Source of the DNA: Myxococcales bacterium
Lineage (GTDB): Bacteria; Myxococcota_A; Polyangia; Haliangiales; Haliangiaceae
DNA length: 64,000 nt
Reading direction: 5' to 3'
Assembly: GCA_016794525.1 (NCBI GenBank)
Contig: JAEUJY010000059.1
Location: forward strand, 91,275-155,274
The translations under genes were made by a program, and so were the position numbers. Positions 35,166 through 43,138 of the stretch are shown here, in pieces. A model generated the notes under the pieces. It had not been told where the DNA came from, did not search any database, and saw only the letters and a list, made by a program, of their open reading frames with translations. Every line of letters begins with the position of its first letter. Positions within the stretch are counted from its first letter, which is position 1.

Positions 35166-35918
35166 ATGGCGATCACGATCCTGGCGCCCGCCGAGCGCGA
35201 GCGGCTGCGCAAGGCCGGCCGCGCGGCGGCGGCGACGCTGGCCTACGTCGGCGCGCGGCTCGCGCCGGGCATGACGACCGCCGCGATCGACCGCCTGGTC
35301 CGCGCCCACACCGCGGCGCAGGGCGGCCGCCCGTCGCAGCTCGGCTACCACGGCTTCCCGGCGGCGGTGTGCGTGAGCCCGAACGACGTCGTGTGCCACG
35401 GCGTGCCCAGCGAGCACGTCCGCCTGGCCGAGGGCGACATCGTCAACGTCGACGTCACCACCGAGCTCGACGGCTACCACGGCGACACCTCGGCGACGTT
35501 CGTGATCGGCGCTGCCGCGCCCCACGCCCGGGCGCTGGTCGAGCTGGCCCGCGGCGCCCGCGACGCCGGGGTGGCCGCCGCGGAGCCCGGCGCGCGGCTG
35601 GGCGACATCGGCGCGGCGATCGTCGCGCACGTCGGCGCCGCCGGCCGCGTCGTCGAGGCCTACGGCGGCCACGGCATCGGCCGCGCGATGCACCTCGATC
35701 CTCACGTGTCGCACGTCGGCCGCGCCGGCGCCGGCCACCGGCTGCGCGAGGGCATGGCGTTCACGATCGAGCCGATGGTCAACGCCGGCAGCGCCGCGGT
35801 GCGCACCGACGCCGACGGCTGGACCGTGCGCACCGCCGACGGCGCGCTGTCGGCGCAGTTCGAGCACACCGTGCTGATCGGGCCGCACGGCCCGGAGATC
35901 ACCACCGTCCTCGGGTAG
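35166..35918 (+). CDS. map: Methionine aminopeptidase, type I
   Basis: Removes the initiator methionine from nascent proteins in the cytoplasm. The 250-residue length is that of a bacterial type I enzyme without N-terminal extension. All five metal ligands are present: Asp96, Asp107, His169, Glu202 and Glu233, in the blocks DIVNVDVTTELDGYHGDTS, YGGHGIGRAMH, AFTIEPMV and QFEHTVLI. ATG 35166 is the natural start; upstream residues of a longer open frame overlap the divergent LysR-like gene and are not credible. It is not next to secY or infA as in many bacteria, so this may be a second, accessory copy. Confidence 0.95.
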   Translation: MAITILAPAERERLRKAGRAAAATLAYVGARLAPGMTTAAIDRLVRAHTAAQGGRPSQLGYHGFPAAVCVSPNDVVCHGVPSEHVRLAEGDIVNVDVTTELDGYHGDTSATFVIGAAAPHARALVELARGARDAGVAAAEPGARLGDIGAAIVAHVGAAGRVVEAYGGHGIGRAMHLDPHVSHVGRAGAGHRLREGMAFTIEPMVNAGSAAVRTDADGWTVRTADGALSAQFEHTVLIGPHGPEITTVLG

Positions 35919-35933
35919 CGCGGGCCGCGGCGG

Positions 35934-36794
35934 TCACGCCGCCGGATCGACCGCGCAGGCCGCGGCGTGGTCGCGCCGGCGCCCGGCGATGTAGCGCTCG
36001 ACGCGCTCGAAGCCGGCCGGCGACACCCGCCACACGCCGGCGAACGGGTCGTCGAGATCGATCACGAGGTACAGCACGTGGGACACCGCGCCGGCCATCG
36101 CGCCGGTCATGATCGCGTGCACCGCGAAGCTGTCGACCTGGACCAGGAACATCGACGCGACCATCACGAACGCGCCGACGTAGAGCAGGAGCTTCAGGCC
36201 GAACGGGATGCGCATCCGCGCGCTGGTCAGCCGCTCGGTCCGGGCGTCGGACAGATCGTTGAACCGCGACAGCGCCTCGCCGTGCAGCGCGCGCTGGCAG
36301 TCGTCGGCGGGCGCCAGGCAGTGCAGCCCGTCCCACACCCGGTCGAGGTGCGCGCCGGTGCGCTCGAGCACGGCCTCGCCGTGGGTGGCCATCGCCGGCC
36401 ACTCCTCGCGGATGACCGCCGCGACGTACGTCGCCAGCTCGCGCTGGACGTGGGCGCGCGCCGCCTCGGCGAAGCCGTCGGCGGTGCGGTACAGGTCGAT
36501 CACCTCGTTGGCCTCGTGATCGACCTGCTTGCGGGCCGCGTCGAACTGGCCCCAGACCACGTAGACCACGAACGCCAGCAGCACCGCGTAGATGGTCCCG
36601 ACCGCCTGCAGGTAGTTGCCGACCTCGGGGTTGGACGCGCGCAAGGTGGCGGTCGGCAGCTGCGGTCGCACGAGCGCGAGCGCCAGGATCGCCACCGCGC
36701 TCGCGCCCAGGACGATGACCGCCAGCCGGAGGACGGCTTTCACCCGATGGCCCATGCGCCCCGATCTTACATCCATGTCCACGAGATCACTCAT
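35934..36794 (-). CDS. Bestrophin-like (DUF4239) membrane protein
   Basis: A 286-residue membrane protein. Two N-terminal helices (about 22-45 and 63-83) flank the DUF4239 signature GTIYAVLLAFVVYVVWGQF, then a long soluble helical segment with DHEANEVIDLYRTADGF and YVAAVIREEWPAM, and two C-terminal helices (about 198-245). The family is called bestrophin-like and is of unproven function, possibly an ion channel. ATG 36794 is the longest start; ATG 36755 (GRMGHR) is also possible, since the first 13 residues are not conserved-looking. It converges on map, 15 bases from its stop. Confidence 0.75.
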   Translation of the reverse strand: MSDLVDMDVRSGRMGHRVKAVLRLAVIVLGASAVAILALALVRPQLPTATLRASNPEVGNYLQAVGTIYAVLLAFVVYVVWGQFDAARKQVDHEANEVIDLYRTADGFAEAARAHVQRELATYVAAVIREEWPAMATHGEAVLERTGAHLDRVWDGLHCLAPADDCQRALHGEALSRFNDLSDARTERLTSARMRIPFGLKLLLYVGAFVMVASMFLVQVDSFAVHAIMTGAMAGAVSHVLYLVIDLDDPFAGVWRVSPAGFERVERYIAGRRRDHAAACAVDPAA

Positions 36795-36818
36795 GTCGGC
36801 GCAGGTCGTACTTCGTGG

Positions 36819-36847
36819 TTGAGTGTCGCCTTCGACTGAACTAGGGT
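36819..36847 (+). promoter_or_regulatory. Promoter of PPC lipoprotein gene 36857-38758
   Basis: TTGAGT (36819-36824), 17-base spacer, TAGGGT (36842-36847). The -10 ends nine bases before ATG 36857, implying a leaderless or near-leaderless mRNA. Confidence 0.45.
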
Positions 36848-36856
36848 CGGCGGCCC

Positions 36857-38758
36857 ATGCGCCCCCTGTACGCCTGTCTCATCGCCACCTCGCTGGTCGG
36901 CGCCGCTTGCAGCGGCGACGACGGCGGCTCCCCGCTGGTCGACGCCGGCATCGACGCCCCGGTCGGGGTCTGCGGCACGCCCGCCACCACCCTGTCGACC
37001 TACCCGGCGACGTACAGCGGCACCACGACGGGGAGCACCAACCAGTTCACGGTGGCCCAGGGGGCGTGCGCGGACGAGGTGAGCTACTACCCGCCGGCGG
37101 GCCTGGACACCGCGATCGCGCTGACCGGCTTGACCGCGGGCTCGGCGTACCTGGTGACGCTGGACGCGGCGACCGACATGTCGATCTACGTCGCGACGAC
37201 CTGCGACGCGCAGGGCCCGGCGCCCGCGGCGTGCCTCGCGTTCCGCGACCAGACGTTGACGGGCGAGCAGGTCGCGTTCGTGGCGCCGGCGGGCGGCACG
37301 GTCTACGCGATCGTCGACGCCGAGCAGCCCTCCGCGGCGGGGGCGTTCACCCTCGACGTCGCCACCGCCGAGTGCATCGACGACGCCGGGTGCACCGGCG
37401 CCTCGCCGCGGTGCGTGGACTACGAGTGCGTGCAGTGTACGACCAACTTCGAGTGCACGACCGCGGCCGCGCCGGTGTGCGATCAGGCGACCAACACGTG
37501 CGTGGCGGGCGCGGGCACCTGCACCGGCGACACGATCGGCGAGCCTGACAACGGCCCCGCCGCGGCGCGGATGCTGACGTTCCCGACCGCGACCACGCCG
37601 ACGGTGACCACCGCGGGCGTCTGCGGCACCACCAACGGCGACGACTGGTACAAGGTGACCGCCCCGGCCGCGGGCGACCTGGGCATCGACGCCACCTGGA
37701 CCGTCGACGCGGATCTCGACCTCCGCGTCTACGACATGGCCGGCGCGGTCGTGGGCAACGGCCTGAGCACGCGCGTCCGGGACGAGGCGACGACGGTGGC
37801 GCTGCCCGCCGCCGGCACCTACTTCATCCGCGTCAACCAGTACACGCCGTCGAGCGGGACGCCGTCGAACGACGTCGTCGCCTACACCCTGACGCTCGGC
37901 ATCCCGGCGTGCCAGAACGACTTCGGCTGCGCCGCCGGCGCGCCGGTGTGCAACGGCGCCGGTCGGTGCATCGCCGGCCCCACCGCCTGCACCGGTGACC
38001 TCGGCGAGCCCGACGACGGCCCCAGCGTGGCCCGCGACGTCACCGGCGCGGTCGGCACCGCCGTGACCGTGGCCAGCGCCGCCTGCAACTTCACGGAGTA
38101 CGAGGCCGACTGGTACAAGGTCACCGTCGCCGCGGGCCAGGGCCTGGCGATCTCGACGACCTTCGACGCGGCGAACGACTTCGACGTCGAGGTGTTCGAC
38201 GCGATGGGCCGCACCGAGGGCCTGACCTACTGGCGCAACCCGGAGAACGTCACGCTGACCTACCTCCCCGCCGGCACCCACTTCATCCGCGTGAGCGCCT
38301 ACGCGACGCAGCGCTCGGTCGCGTCCGTCGCGTACACGATCAACGTCACGCGCACCGCGGCCCAGACCTGCGCGACCGCGACCGACTGTGCCGCCACCTA
38401 CGAGACCCAGGTCTACCGCGGCAGCTGCACCGCCGGCGCCTGCCAGTTCATCCCCGCGGGCACGGCCGCCCTCGGCGCGCCGTGCGACTCGGGCGACGAC
38501 TGCAGCAGCGGCGGGTGCTCGTACATCCCGTTCGAGTCCGACGCGCAGAAGAGCGTGTGCACGCAGAGCTGCACCACCAACGCCGACTGCGCGGCGGTGG
38601 GCACCGGCTACACCTGCACCACCGGCTTCCAGACCAACGAGTGCGTGCCGTCGTGCACCACCGACCGCGAGTGCGGCGCCGACACCGGCACCATGCCCGC
38701 CGCCGGCGAGACCTGGAGCTACTTCGTCTGCACGACCGGCAGCTGCGGCGCGCCGTGA
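36857..38758 (+). CDS. Cys-rich lipoprotein with two or three PPC-type domains
   Basis: A 633-residue lipoprotein (lipobox VGAAC, Cys18). After an Asp-rich spacer come PPC-like beta-sandwich domains at about 45-170 (less clear), 225-350 (NGDDWYKVTAPAAGDLGIDA then ADLDLRVYD) and 380-500 (YEADWYKVTVAAGQGLAIST then NDFDVEVFD). Between and after them are Cys-rich knots: CIDDAGCTGASPRCVDYECV, CTTNFECTTAAAPVCDQATNTC and a C-terminal block with ten or more Cys (CDSGDDCSSGGCSYIP, SCTTDRECGADTG). No enzyme domain is present. Surface location is inferred from signal and composition. It resembles the lipoproteins at 15311 and 45067 in its domains, so the organism invests in this type of envelope protein. 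Confidence 0.8.
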   Translation: MRPLYACLIATSLVGAACSGDDGGSPLVDAGIDAPVGVCGTPATTLSTYPATYSGTTTGSTNQFTVAQGACADEVSYYPPAGLDTAIALTGLTAGSAYLVTLDAATDMSIYVATTCDAQGPAPAACLAFRDQTLTGEQVAFVAPAGGTVYAIVDAEQPSAAGAFTLDVATAECIDDAGCTGASPRCVDYECVQCTTNFECTTAAAPVCDQATNTCVAGAGTCTGDTIGEPDNGPAAARMLTFPTATTPTVTTAGVCGTTNGDDWYKVTAPAAGDLGIDATWTVDADLDLRVYDMAGAVVGNGLSTRVRDEATTVALPAAGTYFIRVNQYTPSSGTPSNDVVAYTLTLGIPACQNDFGCAAGAPVCNGAGRCIAGPTACTGDLGEPDDGPSVARDVTGAVGTAVTVASAACNFTEYEADWYKVTVAAGQGLAISTTFDAANDFDVEVFDAMGRTEGLTYWRNPENVTLTYLPAGTHFIRVSAYATQRSVASVAYTINVTRTAAQTCATATDCAATYETQVYRGSCTAGACQFIPAGTAALGAPCDSGDDCSSGGCSYIPFESDAQKSVCTQSCTTNADCAAVGTGYTCTTGFQTNECVPSCTTDRECGADTGTMPAAGETWSYFVCTTGSCGAP

Positions 38759-38815
38759 GCTGACCCGGGCGGCGCGCGTCGGCGCCGCGCTGGCGGGTTG
38801 GGGTAGGATCGGCGG

Positions 38816-40849
38816 ATGGTGACGTTCGCCCTGGGCGAGTCGGTGGTGGCGGTGCTCGCCGCCATCGATCGGGCGTGCCACCTGGCGCCCGGCGCCGATC
38901 TGGGCGCGCTGGTGGCGAGCGCCGCCCGCGCGCTGCGCGGCGGGCTCGACCTGGCCTACGTCGGCATCGCGGTCCACGTCGAGAGGGCCGGCGCGGTCAC
39001 CGTGCGCGGCGAGGATCGCGACCGCCACGGCGGGTTCGCCGAGGTGCTGCCGCTCGTCGCCGGCGGCCACGTGATCGGCGTGCTGTCGGTCGAGGCCACC
39101 GCCGACCTCACCGCCCGCGGCCCGCTACTGGCGCTGATCGCCAGCCGGCTGGCGGTCACGCTCGACCACGCGCGGCTCTTGCGCGAGCAGCAGGTCGCCA
39201 ACGCGCGGCTGGCGGCCACCGCCCGCGAGCTGGCGCTGCTCAACGAGATCGCCGTGGCGGCGACCGCCGACCTCGAGCTGCGCCCGATGCTGGGGCGGAT
39301 CGTCGACGCGATGCACGCGCGGTTCGGCTGGGAGTTCGTCGCGTGCATCCGGATCGACCGGCCGCGCCAGCGCTTCGTCTGCGAGGCGGTGGCCACCGCG
39401 CTGCCGACGGCGATCCACGTCGGCTACAGCCGGCCGTTCGGCTCCGGCGTGGTCGGCGAGGTGGCGGCGACCGGGCGGCCGATCCTGATCGACGACGTCG
39501 CCACCTGGCCCAACTACGTCGAGACCTTGCCCGGCGCCCGGAGCGAGCTGTGCGTGCCGGCGATCTACCGCGGCGAGGTGGTGGCGCTGCTCAACCTCGA
39601 GAGCCCGCGGCCGGCGGCGTTCCGCGATCAGGTCGCGCTGGTGACGACGGTCGCCGAGCAGGTGGCCGGCGCGATCGCCAGCGCGCGGCTGCTCGACGAG
39701 GTCCGCGCCCAGGCCGGCGAGCTGGCGATCCTGTCCGAGGTGTCGCGGGTGGCGACCTCGTCGGTCCACATCGACGAGGTGCTGACGCGGGTGACGGCGC
39801 ACCTGCAGGAGCGGCTGCGCCTGCCGCTGGTGTCCTTGCACCGCCTCGCCGGCGACGCGCTCGAGCTGGTGGCCGCCAGCCACACCGCCGCCGCGCTCGA
39901 CGCGCCGCTGGGCGCGCGCACGCCGCTGGCGACCGGGCTGATCGGCCAGGCCGCGCGCACCCGGGTCGCGGTGCGGTGCGACGACGTCGCCCGCGAGCCG
40001 GCGTACCACCGGATCCGCGCCGCGACCCAGGCCGAGCTGGCGGTGCCGATCGCGTTCGGCGACGAGCTGCTGGGCGTGCTCAACCTCGAGGCCGATCACC
40101 CGGCCGAGCTGGCCGCGCTCGAGGGCTTCGCGGTGACCGTCGCCGACCAGATCGCCGGCGCGGTGCGGCTGGCGCAGCTCAACCGCCACCTGGCCGATCG
40201 CAACCGCGTGCTCGGCGATCTGTTCTCGCGCTACGTCGCGCCCGATCTGGTGGGCGTGCTGCTCACCGACCCCGAGCGGTTCCGCACCCGCGGCGAGCGG
40301 CGCGAGGTGTCGGTGCTGTTCGCCGACATCCGCGGCTTCACCGGGCTGGCCCAGCGGCTCGACTCCGAGCAGGTGCTGGCGCTGCTCAACGAGTTCTACG
40401 CGGCGATGGGCGAGGCGATCTTCGGCCACCGCGGCAGCATCAACCGCATCCTCGGCGACGGCCTGATGGCGGTGTTCGGCGTGCCCGAGCGCCTCGACGG
40501 CCACGCCGCGGCGGCGGTGGCGGCGGCGCTGGCGATGCAGGCCAAGGTCGAGGCGCTGTCGCCGAGCTGGCAGGCCCGCACCGGGGCGCCGCTCGAGATC
40601 GCGATGGCGATCAACTGCGGCGACGTGACCGTCGGCAGCATCGGCGATCCGCGCCACCTGGCGTTCACCGTGCTCGGCGACGTCGTCAACGTCGCGGCGC
40701 GGCTCGAGACCGAGGCCAAGGCCCGCGGCGTCCGGCTGCTGGTGACCGACCGCGTGCGCGCGGCGTGCCCCGACGTGGCCGGCGAGGCGCTGGGCGCGAT
40801 CGCGCTGCGCGGCCGCAGCGGCGAGGTCGGCATCCACCGCCTGGCGTAG
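38816..40849 (+). CDS. Class III adenylate/guanylate cyclase with three GAF domains
   Basis: A 677-residue signalling protein. Three GAF-like domains (about 15-125, 150-300, 310-465) precede a class III nucleotide cyclase domain (about 490-670). Both metal-binding aspartates are present: Asp504 in VLFADIRGFTGLAQRL and Asp548 in NRILGDGLMAVFG; the transition-state Asn and Arg appear in VVNVAARLE. At the purine-selecting position before ILGD an Arg (Arg544) replaces the usual Lys, so nucleotide specificity cannot be read with certainty. There is no transmembrane segment, so the enzyme is probably cytoplasmic and senses a small ligand or redox cue through the GAF domains. A TAGGAT -10-like box ends six bases before ATG 38816. 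Confidence 0.92.
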   Translation: MVTFALGESVVAVLAAIDRACHLAPGADLGALVASAARALRGGLDLAYVGIAVHVERAGAVTVRGEDRDRHGGFAEVLPLVAGGHVIGVLSVEATADLTARGPLLALIASRLAVTLDHARLLREQQVANARLAATARELALLNEIAVAATADLELRPMLGRIVDAMHARFGWEFVACIRIDRPRQRFVCEAVATALPTAIHVGYSRPFGSGVVGEVAATGRPILIDDVATWPNYVETLPGARSELCVPAIYRGEVVALLNLESPRPAAFRDQVALVTTVAEQVAGAIASARLLDEVRAQAGELAILSEVSRVATSSVHIDEVLTRVTAHLQERLRLPLVSLHRLAGDALELVAASHTAAALDAPLGARTPLATGLIGQAARTRVAVRCDDVAREPAYHRIRAATQAELAVPIAFGDELLGVLNLEADHPAELAALEGFAVTVADQIAGAVRLAQLNRHLADRNRVLGDLFSRYVAPDLVGVLLTDPERFRTRGERREVSVLFADIRGFTGLAQRLDSEQVLALLNEFYAAMGEAIFGHRGSINRILGDGLMAVFGVPERLDGHAAAAVAAALAMQAKVEALSPSWQARTGAPLEIAMAINCGDVTVGSIGDPRHLAFTVLGDVVNVAARLETEAKARGVRLLVTDRVRAACPDVAGEALGAIALRGRSGEVGIHRLA

Positions 40850-40917
40850 CCGAGCGCCAGCGAGGCTATCTCTGGGGCGGCGCGGTACGAGCGAGGCGAA
40901 CCGCGCTACACCAGGGC

Positions 40918-43110
40918 ATGCGCTGCCTCGCCTGGTCCCTGGCCCTGCTCGCCGCCTGCGGCTCGTCGTCACCGCCGCCGGCACGACCGCCGGCCGCGCC
41001 GGTCGCCGCGCCCGCCGCGCCGACCGCGCCGACCGCGCCGACCGCGCCGCCGGTGGCCGCGGTGCGGCCGGTGACCGACCGCTACCACGGCGTCGACGTC
41101 GCCGACCCGTACCGCTGGCTCGAAGGCGACGACGCCGAGGTCGCCGCCTGGAGCGCCGGGCAGGATCAGGTGGCGCGCCGGTGGCTCGCCGCGCGGCCGC
41201 AGCGGGCGACGCTGGAGGCCGAGTACCGCGCGATCATCGCGGCGCCGACGACCCGCTACGGCGGCTTCGCGGTCGCCGGCGGGCGCGTCTTCGCGTCCCG
41301 CAAGCTGCCCGACAAGCAGCAGCGGGACCTGGTCGTGATGGCGAGCCCCGAGGACGCCGCCGCCAGCGTGCTGGTGTTCGACCCGACGGCCAGCGGCGAC
41401 GCCCACGCGGCGATCGACTGGTTCGTGCCGTCGCCCGACGGCACCCGCGTCGCGGTGTCGGTGTCGCAGGGCGGCAGCGAGGCCGGCACGCTGCACGTGA
41501 TCGGCCTCGACGGGCGCGACCTCGAGCCGCCGATCCCCGACGTGCAGCGCGGCACCGGCGGCGGCGACGTCGCGTGGCGCCCCGACGGCAAGGCGTTCTG
41601 GTACACGCGCTACCCGGCCGCCGGCGAGCGCCCCGAGGCGGAGCGCGACTTCTGGATGCACGTGCGGCTCCACGTGCTGGGCACCCCCGCGGCCGAGGAC
41701 CGCGTCGAGCTGCAGGACGAGCTGCCGAAGATCGCCGAGGTCAAGCTGGCGGCCGCCGCCGATGGCCGCGTGCTGGCCACCGTCCAAGACGGCGACGGCG
41801 GCACCTTCCGCCACTACCTGCGCGACGGCCGCGGCCGCTGGACCCGGCTGACCGACTGGGGCGACGGCGTCGTGGCCATGACGCTGGGGCCGCGCGGCAC
41901 GCTGTGGATGGTGTCGACCGCCGGCGCGCCGCGCGGACGGGTGCTGCGCCTGGCCAAGGGCGCGACCCGGCTCGCCGCGGCGAAGGTGATCGTGCCGGAG
42001 TCGGCCGACGCGATCGTCACCGACTTCGCCGACGAGCTGGGCGTGGTGCTGGTCGACGATCGCCTCGTCGTCACCTACCAGCAGGGCGGCCCGACGACGC
42101 TGCGCGCGTTCGGGTCGACCGGCGCGCCGGCCCCGGCGCCGACGCTGCCGGCGGTCGCGGCGGTGTACGTGGCGCCCGATCCGCTCGGGCACGACCTGCT
42201 GGTCTGGACCACGTCGTACGTGACGCCGCCGGCGTGGTCGCGCTACACGCCCGCGACCGGCGCGCTCGCGCCGCTGCCGGCCTTGTCGCCGCCGCCGCCG
42301 GTCTCGCTCGACGGCTGGGAGGTCCGCCGCGAGCTCGCCACGTCCAAGGACGGCACGCCGGTGCCGCTCAACATCGTCTGGAAGACCGGCGCGCCCCAGG
42401 ACGGGACGACGCCGTGCGTGGTGACCGGCTACGGCGGCTACGGCATCAGCCAGACGCCGTTCTTCGCGGCCAGCGTCCAGCCGCTGTTGCGTCGCGGGCT
42501 GTGCTTCGTCGACGTCAACCTGCGCGGCGGCAGCGAGTTCGGCGAGGCGTGGCACCGCGCCGGCGCGTTGACCCACAAGCAGAACGTCTTCGACGACTTC
42601 GCGGCGGCGCTCGCCTACCTGGTGGCGCAGGGCTACACCCGCCCCGAGCGGCTCGCGATCCAGGGTGGCTCGAACGGCGGCCTGCTGATGGGCGCGATGC
42701 TGACCCAGCACCCGACCGCGATGGCGGCGGTGGTGTCGCAGGTCGGCATCTACGACATGCTCCGCGTCGAGCTGTCGCCCAACGGCCTGTTCAACACCAC
42801 CGAGTTCGGCACCGTCGCCGATCGCGCCCAGTTCGAGGCGATGTACGCGTACTCGCCGTACCACCACGTCACCGCCGGCACCCGGTACCCCGCGGTGCTG
42901 ATGACCACCGGCGCCAACGATCCGCGGGTGTCGCCGTGGCAGTCGCGCAAGATGGTCGCCGCGCTGCAGGCGGCCCAGGCCGGCGACCAGCCGATCCTGC
43001 TCACCACCAGCGCGACCGCCGGCCACGGCGCCGGCACCGCGATGGACGAGCAGATCGCGCAGCGCGCGGAGCTGGCCGCGTTCGTCCTCGACCGGCTCGG
43101 CGTGAAGTAG
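40918..43110 (+). CDS. Prolyl oligopeptidase family lipoprotein (S9A)
   Basis: A 730-residue serine peptidase that cleaves short peptides after proline. The N-terminal signal has lipobox LLAAC and an Ala/Pro/Thr-rich spacer, so it is an exported, membrane-tethered form. The characteristic DRYHGVDVADPYRWLEGDD opens the mature enzyme; a seven-bladed propeller follows (about 115-440), then the alpha/beta hydrolase domain with triad Ser585 (GGSNGG), Asp668 (ANDPRVSP) and His703 (AGHGAG). The start at ATG 40918 gives a sensible signal peptide; a longer reading from 38875 lies in the cyclase gene antiframe and is not real. It follows the cyclase gene by 68 bases. Confidence 0.93.
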   Translation: MRCLAWSLALLAACGSSSPPPARPPAAPVAAPAAPTAPTAPTAPPVAAVRPVTDRYHGVDVADPYRWLEGDDAEVAAWSAGQDQVARRWLAARPQRATLEAEYRAIIAAPTTRYGGFAVAGGRVFASRKLPDKQQRDLVVMASPEDAAASVLVFDPTASGDAHAAIDWFVPSPDGTRVAVSVSQGGSEAGTLHVIGLDGRDLEPPIPDVQRGTGGGDVAWRPDGKAFWYTRYPAAGERPEAERDFWMHVRLHVLGTPAAEDRVELQDELPKIAEVKLAAAADGRVLATVQDGDGGTFRHYLRDGRGRWTRLTDWGDGVVAMTLGPRGTLWMVSTAGAPRGRVLRLAKGATRLAAAKVIVPESADAIVTDFADELGVVLVDDRLVVTYQQGGPTTLRAFGSTGAPAPAPTLPAVAAVYVAPDPLGHDLLVWTTSYVTPPAWSRYTPATGALAPLPALSPPPPVSLDGWEVRRELATSKDGTPVPLNIVWKTGAPQDGTTPCVVTGYGGYGISQTPFFAASVQPLLRRGLCFVDVNLRGGSEFGEAWHRAGALTHKQNVFDDFAAALAYLVAQGYTRPERLAIQGGSNGGLLMGAMLTQHPTAMAAVVSQVGIYDMLRVELSPNGLFNTTEFGTVADRAQFEAMYAYSPYHHVTAGTRYPAVLMTTGANDPRVSPWQSRKMVAALQAAQAGDQPILLTTSATAGHGAGTAMDEQIAQRAELAAFVLDRLGVK

Positions 43111-43138
43111 CGCGAGCGCCCCTTCGAAGGAGTTCAGC

